NCBI GenBank assembly: GCA_024803745.1
Contig: JANJXV010000037.1
Coordinates: 10,679,001 to 10,743,000 of the forward strand
From: Megascapheus bottae
Lineage: Eukaryota > Chordata > Mammalia > Rodentia > Geomyidae
Reading direction: 5' to 3'
Length of the DNA stretch: 64,000 bases
This document shows positions 1-8,700 of the stretch, in pieces. Both the position numbers and the translations under genes were made by a program. How positions within the stretch are numbered: position 1 is the first letter of the stretch; each line of letters opens with the position of its first letter. The notes beneath the pieces are model-generated. The model saw nothing but the letters and a program-made list of their open reading frames with translations. It did no database searches and had not been told where the DNA came from.

Positions 1-75
1 GAAAGTTCAAACGAAACTGGAAGTGGAGCTGTGATTTAAGTAATAGGTCATTAGCCTTGAGCAAAAATACTCATA
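1..75 (+). mobile_element. Geo monomer, truncated by window edge
   Basis: AACTGGAAGTGGAGCTGTGA and TTAGCCTTGAGCAAAAA are Geo right-monomer sequence. The left arm lies outside the window. Confidence 0.6.
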
Positions 76-77
76 GA

Positions 78-293
78 GGGGCTGGGAATGTGGCTTAGTG
101 GTAGAGTGTTTGCCTAACATGCATGAGGTCCTGGGTTTGATTCCTCAGCACCACATAAACAGAAAAAGCCAGAAGTGGTGTTGTGGCTCAAGTGGTGAGT
201 GCTAGCCTTGAGCAAAAGAATCTCATGGACAGGGCTTAGCCCCTGGGTTCAAGCCTCTGGCACACAAAAAAAAAAAAAAGAAAAAAAAAAGAA
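78..293 (+). mobile_element. IDL-Geo SINE
   Basis: Left arm with A box TGGCTTAGTGG and B box GGGTTTGATTCC, then the Geo arm and an A-rich tail. A B1-Geo dimer follows directly. Confidence 0.85.
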
Positions 294-294
294 A

Positions 295-549
295 GCCAGG
301 CACGGTGGCTCACGCCTGTAATCCTAGCTACTCAGGAGGCTGAGATCTGAGGATCAGGTTCAAAGCCAGCCTGGGCATAAATGGACCTGACACTCTAATC
401 TCTAGTTAACCTCTAGAAAACAGGTAGTGGGATTTGGCTCAGGGGAAGGGTGGTATCCTTGAGCTGAAGAGCTAAGGGACAGCGCCCAGACTGAGTTCAA
501 GCCCCATGACCCACAAAAAAAGACAAAGACAAAGAAAAGAAAGAAAGAA
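295..549 (+). mobile_element. B1-Geo dimeric SINE
   Basis: The B1-type left arm (GGCTCACGCCTGTAATCCTA) is joined to the Geo arm. The tail is (AAAG)n. Confidence 0.85.
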
Positions 550-1234
550 ATTTAAAAGGCCATTCTCTTACTCTCATGATTCCTTCCCACGAAAATGCCA
601 TCCTTGTTGAGTATTGAATGAGTGGAAATCTCCTCTCCTTCTCCTCGATCCCTGCCCTCCCCTCCTCAAAGAAGATGATTTCTTCTCACCAGAGAGGGAA
701 GGACAGTCCTCTCCCAAACCCTTAAGCTGGGCCACGTCTGAATTTTGGGATGGGAAAAAGCCTTGAGGAAACGTCATTCCATTTCCCTCCTTACTTCTCT
801 CAATCCCTCTCCTTCCCCTTCTCTTACTGGGGCTTGAACTCAAACTTTTGCTTGGCTTTTTTCTCTCCAAGGTATGCTCTATCATTTAACCCCAACTTTA
901 TTTTCTGCCTTTGCTGGGTGAACTCTTGTCTGAAAGGGGCCCTGCTTAGGCACTTTCAAGCCAATCTACTAGTCTCTAATCACAGTTCCCAGATATAGGA
1001 ACAGATGTAAATCAGTTCAGTCTTTTCCCCTAAGAGTTGCAGTTTGAAGCCAGAGGGGGTGGGGTGGAGTGGAGCAGAGGAATCTCTGAGACTCAAGTGG
1101 CAGAGTGGGAAAAAGCCTAAAAAGCCATCCATACTTCCCTGTCCCAGCCCATCTCTTCTCAGGCCAGTGGAAGGCCAGGTGATTCGTGCTAGTGACACCT
1201 GGTGGCTAGTTAGACTAATTCAAAGACACTAATC

Positions 1235-1468
1235 TAGTTCAAAGGTGTTGAGCCTAGTCCTATCCTTGCTACCACGTACACAGCAAAAGCCTTGGAAGTG
1301 GTGCTGTGGCTCAAATGGTAGAACCCTAGCCTTGAGAAAGCTCAAGGAAAATGTCCTGAGATCAAGCCCCAAGACTGGCAAAAAAAGTAGAGGTGTGGCT
1401 CAAGTGATAGAGTGCCAGCCTTGAGTGACAAAGCCAAGCATGAGTTCCTCAGTTCAAGCCTCAGTGGC

Positions 1469-1470
<2 letters not shown>
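1235..1470 (+). mobile_element. degenerate IDL-Geo with a second Geo unit
   Basis: An old left arm, one Geo arm to GACTGGCAAAAAA, then a second Geo-like arm whose tail has become the (CA)n at 1471. Confidence 0.65.

Positions 1471-1509
<39 letters not shown>
1471..1509. repeat. (CA)n microsatellite
   Basis: 39 nt pure CA at the 3' tail position of the preceding Geo arm. Confidence 0.98.
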
Positions 1510-1514
<5 letters not shown>

Positions 1515-1899
1515 GTCACTGGGGTTTGGTGGGGAAGAAAGTAGTTTTTCATATCCTGTGCAGAGCCAGTGTTCCCTGAATGAGTACATGGCAATTTATT
1601 TCTTTTCCAGAAACACAGATGACAAGTTTCAGAGAAGACTTGTGGGATCCGTAACTGAGTTTTAAATAGAAACAAGAGACTGCCCAGAACCACACTTCTG
1701 CGATGTATGGAAGAAGAAACTACCAGAACATTGGTCTGAAAGTAGTAGAGTAGAAGCTTAGCAGCTTACAATGGGTGCTTCACTTCCTTCTACGGCCTTT
1801 GGCTTCCTTTGGTCCAGAAACCAGTATGGAAAAGCTGTGAATTCCCTGCCTGTCAGTACAACTGGTCTGACTGACAAAAGAATACAAGTAGCAGGCATG

Positions 1900-2105
1900 G
1901 GGGCCGGGAGTTTGGCCTAGTGGTTAAAGTGCTTGCCTAGCATGCATGAAGACCCGGGTTTGATTCCTCGGTACCACATACATAGAAAAAAGCCAGAAGT
2001 GGTGCTGAGGCTCAAGTGGTAGAGCTCTAACCTTGAGAAAGTCCAAGGACAGGGCTCAGGCCCTGAGCTCAAGCCCAGGACTGGCAAAAAAAAAAAAACA
2101 AAAAA
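1900..2105 (+). mobile_element. IDL-Geo SINE with intact target-site duplication
   Basis: Full-length element flanked by ACAAGTAGCAGGCA at 1884-1897 and 2106-2119, a 14-bp exact duplication, so it is young. Confidence 0.92.
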
Positions 2106-2365
2106 ACAAGTAGCAGGCAGGCATAATTCTTCACAGTTCTGGGCCACAACCCACATTGTTGCCTTACTCTCCAGATCCCTACTTTTATCACTGACCCCAT
2201 GAGAGATAAAACTGTGTCCCCAATGATCTGTTCTGAAACCCTAACCTCTAGTTAGAGCTTCATAGTTTACTAATAACCCAGTACAACAAATGGTCAAACT
2301 GAAAGAGTTTAATTTTGGCTCTTAATTCTGGTTCAAGGTCAAAGGCCTCCTATAGTGATGGTATT

Positions 2366-2471
2366 TCTCTCTCTCTCCCTCTCCTTCTCCCCCTCCCTCC
2401 CTCCCCTCCCTCTCCCTCTCCCTCTCCCTCTCCCTCTCCCTCTCCCTCTCCCTCTCCCTCTCCCTCTCCCT

Positions 2472-2526
<55 letters not shown>

Positions 2527-2534
2527 CCCCTCTA
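2366..2534. repeat. (CT)n / (CCCTCT)n tract
   Basis: About 165 nt of almost pure pyrimidine, abutting the tail end of an antisense IDL-Geo. Ser-Pro and Leu-Pro reading frames across it are artefacts. Confidence 0.97.
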
Positions 2535-2540
2535 TCTCAC

Positions 2541-2712
2541 TGCCGGTTCAGGGCTTGGACTGTACTTGGACCCTTTTTGTTCAATGCTAGCGATCTGCCA
2601 CTTGAGCCACAGCACCACTTACAGCTTTCTGTATATGTGGTATCAAAGAATCAAACCCAGGGTTTGGTGCATGCTAGGCAGGCACTCTACCACTAGGCCA
2701 TACTCCCAGCTC
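2541..2712 (-). mobile_element. IDL-Geo SINE
   Basis: Reverse complement of the Geo arm then the IDL arm (GGCATGCTAGGCAGGCACTC on plus). Confidence 0.8.
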
Positions 2713-2889
2713 CACCAGGATTTAGTCATGGGTAGCTTTATCCTGATAACTTTATCTAATCCTAATTATTTCCCATCTCTGAATTCCATGGCTGCATTGT
2801 TTCTACCCTCTAAATATCTTGAAAATGAGGATTATACTCTAAAATGACTTCTGGAGAGAATGAATCACAGCAACTTATAAAAATGACTA

Positions 2890-3145
2890 CAGCTGGTGCT
2901 GGTGGCTCACGCTTATAATCCTAGCTACTCAGGAAGCTGAGATCTGAGGATCATGGTTCAAAGCCAGCCTGGGCATGAAAGTCCATGAGACTCTCACCTC
3001 CAATTATCCACCAGAAAACCAAAAGTAGTGCTGTGGCTCAAGTAGTAGAGTGATAACCTTGAGCTGAAGAGCACAGAAACAGCAGCTGGGCCCAGAGTTT
3101 GAGCCCCATGACTGACAAACAAAGAAACAAACAGAAAACAAAACA
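2890..3145 (+). mobile_element. B1-Geo dimeric SINE
   Basis: GGCTCACGCTTATAATCCTA left arm, CCATGACTGACAAAC Geo end. Confidence 0.85.
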
Positions 3146-3147
3146 CA

Positions 3148-3440
3148 CTGTAGCTGGGCATCTATTTTCAGGAGGCTGAGATCTGAGGATCAGAGTTGAA
3201 GCCAGCCTGCAGGAAAGTCACAAAGACTTTTATCTCCAATTAACCACCAAAAAGCCAGAAGCTGGGCTGTGGTTCAAATGGTTGAGTCTCATTAGTGTGC
3301 AAAAAATTGCTCAGGGACAGTGCCTAGGCTCTGAGTTCAAACCCCAGGACTGGGTCCCTGTCAAAAAAGAGAGAGAGAGAGGAGGGGAGGAAAGAGAGGG
3401 AGAGAAAGAGAGAGAAAAAGAGAGAAGGAGAAGGGGGCGG
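3148..3440 (+). mobile_element. B1-Geo SINE with (GA)n tail
   Basis: 5'-shortened B1 arm plus Geo arm. The tail grades into a GA-rich tract from 3369 to 3440. Confidence 0.75.
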
Positions 3441-3447
3441 GGGGCTA

Positions 3448-3570
3448 TGACTATAGCTGGCTGCTGGTGGCTCAGGCCCTATCCTCATATCTCAGGAGAT
3501 TGAGATATGAGGATAGAGATTTGAAACCAGCCCATTCAGGAAAAAAAATAAAAAAGAAAGAAAAAATAAG
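3448..3570 (+). mobile_element. B1-type arm without Geo
   Basis: Diverged GGCTCAGGCCCTATCC...GAAACCAGCCC ending in an A/AAAG tail. Confidence 0.6.
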
Positions 3571-3584
3571 AAAAATCACCCATA

Positions 3585-3775
3585 GGCCAGGAGTTTTGCC
3601 TGGTGGTAGAGTGCTTACCTAGCATGCATGAAGACGATGGTTCAATTCCCTGGTACCACATATATAGTAAAAGCCAGAAGTGGTGCTGTGGCTCAAGTGG
3701 CAGAGCTCTGGCCCTGAGAAAGCCCAAGGACAGTGCTCAGGCCCTAAGGCCAAGCCCAGGACTTGCAAAAAAAAA
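3585..3775 (+). mobile_element. IDL-Geo SINE with target-site duplication
   Basis: AAAAATCACCCA at about 3571-3582 recurs at about 3776-3787. Confidence 0.85.
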
Positions 3776-3789
3776 AAAAATCACCCAAA

Positions 3790-4560
3790 TTCCTATTGCC
3801 TAGAGTCATGGTTGATTGTATTTGTCTTCTTTCTTTCCATCCCTTTATGTGAGCCAATTATAGGGAAGAGAGACAGTAGGGGATTCCCCCTGGTTTTAGG
3901 AAATGATTTTGAAAAACCAGAATTTCCAGGAGTCCAAATTACTTATGGGAACCCGTGAGTGGGCTTTTCTTCCTTGTCTGCTTGCAGTGTGGAGAAGGGG
4001 CCAGACAAGCATGTGGACAGAAATGAACTACTGCTACTCTCCAGGGACTGCTAGGGTCAGCACTCCAGGATTGCTTGACAGCAGACAGACACACCCTATG
4101 AATGTGGAATTGTTCCATGAGGTTTTATGAAATCAAGCACAGAGCTGGGCTTTAGAGCAACCCGCCAGACTTCAAGACTTCACGTTCTCACTTGCTAGGA
4201 AAAGTTATTTCATCTGAGGGGGGTCACCAGAAGCCCAGAGGCCCCACCTCTAAAACAGGGCTAGAATCCTAGCTATGAGGACTAGGTGAAGTCGTATATT
4301 GCAGCACATGACATAGAGTCTGCATCAATGGAACTTCTCCACTGCTTTTCTGAGCAGTGTGTCTGAGAAGTCACAGGCATGACCCCTCCTGTGCAGACCC
4401 AAAACACTACTACTAGTGGTTGATGATAGAGAAAATCAAGGGGGCTTGAAGGGAAGCTGGGGTGTCAGGTTGTAGCTGCAGCTGAGTGACTTTCTGAGCA
4501 TTTTTAGTTTTGGGACAGCCAAGGGCAATAGAATGGAGGTTGTTTTGTTCAATACTCCCC
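3790..4560. other. unique intergenic sequence, nothing recognised
   Basis: No repeat family or coding homology is visible. Short open frames here carry no domain or splice context. Confidence 0.6.
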
Positions 4561-4566
4561 TCCCCC

Positions 4567-4822
4567 TTTGATCTTCAGATCTTAGCCTCCTGAGTAGCTA
4601 GGATTACAGGTGTGAGCCACTGCGCCCGGCTTTCCCTGAGCTTCTTTTACTCAAGGCTGGCATCTATCACTTGAGCCACATCTCTGCTTTAGGCTTTTTT
4701 AATAGTTTATTGGGGATAAGAGTCTCTAGGACCTTCCTTCCCAGGCTGTTTTCAGGCCATAATCTTCAGATTTCAGCCTCCTGAGTAGCTAGGATTGCAG
4801 ATATGAACTGCCATCTCCAGGC
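4567..4822 (-). mobile_element. B1-Geo SINEs, one partial and one complete
   Basis: A left-arm piece (TGAGTAGCTAGGATTACAGG) is followed by a fuller antisense dimer ending GATATGAACTGCC. Confidence 0.75.
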
Positions 4823-4849
4823 TTAAAATGGAGTTTTCTCAAGCCTTAT

Positions 4850-5537
4850 TCCTTTTCTAAGAGCCTGGCCTGGCTTAAGGGCTTAGTGGGAGGTCCCTCC
4901 CTCCCTCCCTCCCCAAGGCACAGGAAATACCCTTCTCCACAGAGGCCCTAACCCAGCCCTCTGGCAGGGTGCCAGAGCTGGGGAGGAAGCTTCAGTCATT
5001 TGTACAGTTTCATTTGTAGAGATCCGTTGCTGGTAGTGGTTGGCCCAGGCTTTTGCCATCATCTGTGATCTTCTAGGAACAAAGTGCATCAGGAGGCGGA
5101 GGTAGGGTTGGGAGCCCTGGGGAGTGGGAACAGAGCATGCTGAGGACATGAGGACAGGGGCACCTTGGTTCCTCAAGGATTCATAGTTGAGCTGGGCAGC
5201 ATGGATGACACTTCCGGGTCTGGATCTGGGCTAGTTAGTGCTTTTATTTATTTATTTATCTATCTATCTATCTATCTATCTATTTATTTATTTATTTATT
5301 TGACCATGCCTGTGATCTCACTGGAGCCTTGTGCTTTTGACAACAAACCTCTTTGGGTTAGATGCTATGGCATGATGTGTGTCCTGGTTTGTTCCTTAGA
5401 GGGACCTCTGAGAACAGCCTGTGGAAATGGCTGAGCATCAGGGAATGGGAAGCTAAAGGAGATGCCCAGCTTGGGCCTTACTCCAGGGAATAGGAGGGTG
5501 CCAGGAGCATGGTCAGAGATTTGTTTGGTGCCTACAG
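4850..5537 (+). promoter_or_regulatory. STING1: probable STING1 upstream region / 5' UTR (extent not resolved)
   Basis: This non-SINE stretch lies directly upstream of the STING1 start codon. It holds an ETS-like ACTTCCGG at 5209-5216 and a TTTA/TATC simple repeat. No TATA box or clear CpG island is visible. A 5' UTR exon is expected from human STING1, but I cannot fix its borders from sequence alone. Confidence 0.35.
5243..5301. repeat. (TTTA)n/(TATC)n compound tetranucleotide repeat
   Basis: ATTT units flank a TATC core, 290-240 bp upstream of the STING1 ATG. Confidence 0.95.
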
Positions 5538-5752
5538 ATGCCGCATTCATCCATCCCACCACCCAGGGGTCAGCGGGCTCAGCAGGCAGCTTTTGTGCTG
5601 CTAATGGCCTGCCTGGTGATTCTTTGGGAGCTGGGGGAGCCCCCAGTCCACACGCTCCGGTGCCTGGTACTCTACTTAGCTACCCAACAGTTTGAACTGC
5701 TGTTAAAAAGGATCTGCTGTCTGGTCGAAGAGGTGTGGCACATTCACTCCAG
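5538..5752 (+). CDS. STING1: STING1 coding exon 1 (residues 1-71 and part of 72)
   Basis: Starts at the ATG of MPHSS, which is the family N-terminus. It encodes the first two membrane segments and ends HIHS plus two bases of the R72 codon before a GTAATT donor. A CAG lies immediately 5' of the ATG (5535-5537), so the acceptor of this exon may abut the start codon. Confidence 0.95.
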
Positions 5753-8700
5753 GTAATTCACTGCAGTCTCTATGGTAGCTGGGCACCCAACAAGTATCCT
5801 TGATTCCTCCCTGAACTTCCCTGGCTCCAGGCTGAGGCTGAGCTGTCCTCCTCAGGTACCAGGGAAGCTACTGGAAAGCTGTAAGGGCCTGTTTGGGATG
5901 CCCCATTCGCCAGGGGGCCCTGCTACTGCTCTCCTGTTATTTCTACCCATCCCTCCGAAACATCACTGGCCTGTCCCACAGCTGGGTGCTTGCCATTCTG
6001 GTCCTCTCACAGGCTCTGAGCATCCTCCTGGGCCTCCAGGTATGATACACAGAGAAAGCTCTGGGCAAGTGGAAGGGGTGGCTAGTAGGACCTGTCTGGG
6101 CTCAGTACTGGGCTTTAGACAGGTTTCATGGTTAGAGTCCTGGGAGTGGAGCCTATAATGTCCTAGAGAAGAAGGCAGCAGCAGGCTGAGAAAAGTTCCT
6201 GAAAGAGGAGGGCTTTGGGTATGTCTTTCACAGAAGCTCTCCAACCCTATTTTTCTGTCCACAGAGCCTGACTCCAGCTGAGGTCTCAGCAGTCTGTGAA
6301 AAAATGAACCTTAATGTGGCCCAAGGGCTGGCATGGTCTTATTACATAGGGTACCTGAGGCTAATCCTGCCAGGTGGGCTACTCTCTGTCTCCATTTCTA
6401 GAGAATTAGAATGCATGGCCTTCTGTGTTTCTAGAATGTGCTGTGCTTTTCTTTTCTTTTTTTGTCAGTCATGGGTCTTGAACTCTGGGCCTGGGCACTG
6501 TCCCTGAGCTCTTCAGTGCAAGGTTACTGCCCTACCTCTGGAGCCACAGCCCTGTTTCCCATTTTCTAGTGATTAATTGGAGATGAGAGTCTCATGTTCT
6601 TTAGTACCTGGCTGCCTTTGAACCACAATCCTCAGATCTCAGCCTCCTGAGTACTAGGATTACAGGCATGAGCTACCACGCCTAGAATTGATCCAGTCCC
6701 GGGGCTTGAACTCAGGGCCTGAGCACTGTCCTTGGGTTTTCTGAAGGCCAGAGCTCTACCACTTGAGCCACAGCACCACTTCTGACTTTTTCTATGTGTG
6801 TGGTATTGAGGAATTGAACCTGGGTCTTCATGAATGCTAGGCAAGCACTCTACCACTAGGCCAAACTCCGGGCCTTCACAATATTTTTGTCCATCAAATT
6901 AGTGGCTTCCCAAAGCAGTCTTCTCAGCATGAAGGATATTGCTACAATGCATGTATGGAGCCAAAAGCCATTTGGTGACTTGCCCAAGGTCATCCATGAA
7001 GGTTTTCAATATTTACTCCATGCTCTGTGCCCACTATCTGTGCCTAACTAATAATCATCATCTATTTTAGATAAGGAAAGTGTGACTTGGAGAGATGACT
7101 TCTCCATTTTACATGGCTCAGTAAGAGAAGGCAGTATTTGAACCTAGGTCTATCCAGAGTCTGGACCCCAGATCACGTGGAGCTCATGTGTCTCAGTCCT
7201 TTGATTTGCAAGCCAAGCCTGTCAGTGTATTACATACCTCTTTGACCCCAGGGCTTCTGCTAGGAAGCACTCTGGAGCTGGAGGCTGGCTGTCTGTGCTC
7301 CATAATGCTGAGAATGTCTCCTCTAGGGCTCTGCCAGCCTCTCAGACCCTGTTGACTATGATGAAAACGGATGGGGTTGACACAGAAATCTAGAAATGGC
7401 GGGGAGAAGAAGATACAACAGGGTGGTGGGAGTAGGAGGGTTAAGAAGGACCCTAGAGATTCTTCCCCTCCAGCCTCTAGTATAATGAGAGTAGGATAGA
7501 CCCCTCATTCTCTTGTACCTCTACACTGAGGGAGCCAGTGCTTAGGTCTCAGTCCTGGATCCCAATCCAGGAGGGTCATGAAGATGACTTCTTACCTTCC
7601 CTATCCTAGGTCTCCAAGCTCGGATCCAAACTTACAATCAGCTCCATAACAACCTACTACTGGGTGCAGGAAGCAGAAGGTTGTACATCCTCATCCCATT
7701 GGACTGTGGGATACATGATGACCTGAGTGTGGCTGACTCCAACATTCGCTTCTTGAATATGCTGCCCCAGCACTCCGTCAACCGTGCTGGCATCAAGGGG
7801 AGGATTTACTCCAACAGTGTCTATGAACTTCTGGAAAAAGGGCAGCCAGTGAGCGTGCAGGGTCATGTGGGTGGCGTGGGGTGGGATCAAGGTCCTTTAG
7901 AACCAATCTGTGAGCCTATCTCTCCAGTTGGTCCTAGGCCAGGGTGAGATTCAATTCTGAATGATAATGGTAAGAAGCCTTTATTAAGTACTACTACTAA
8001 GTACTAGTAAGTGCTACTCTGGGTGCATCCTATGACCACCAGTTTTCTTCCCCACTATCCTGACATTCTGATCCTATAAAGGAGGAAACTGAGAAGCGCA
8101 AAGAAAGTGGACAATTTAAGCTTGAGTTTGTCAAGATCTGGATCATCTAGCTTTTCTATAATGAAGTCTGTGAAAAAATTGTCTAAGGCGGAGGGTGGGG
8201 AGGGATGGGAGCATTGCCTAGTGTAGAGTGCTTGCCTAGCATGCACAAAGCCCTAGGTTTAATTCCATGGTACCACATACAGAGAACAAGCTGGAAGTGG
8301 TGCTGTGGCTCAAGTGGCAGAGTGCTAGCCTTGAGCAAAAAATGTCCAAGGACAGTGCCCAGGCCCTGAGTCAAGCCCTAGGACTGGCAAAACAAAACAG
8401 AACAGAACAAACAAACAATCTGAGGGGCAGGAAGTGTGACTTAGTTGTGGAGCTCTTGTCTAACATGCACAAAGCCCTGGGTTTGATTCCTCGGTACCAC
8501 ACACACAGACAAAAGCCAAAAGTGGTACCGTGGCTCAAGTGGTAGATTGCTGGCCTTGAGAAAGCTCAAGGACAGTGCCCAGGGCCTGAGTTCAAGCCCC
8601 AGGACTGGCAAAAAACAAAACAAAACAAAAAAACCCACCTCTGAAAGAATTCAAATCCATGGAGATGTAGGAAAACCAGAGCAGAGCTGAACCCCAGAGA

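Noticed and set aside
2315..2696. Ser-Pro and Leu-Pro repeat proteins
   Set aside because: Translation of a CT/CCCTCT simple repeat and a SINE.
5243..5301. Possible array of regularly spaced repeats
   Set aside because: Plain tetranucleotide microsatellite. No spacers, and the DNA is mammalian, so CRISPR is excluded.
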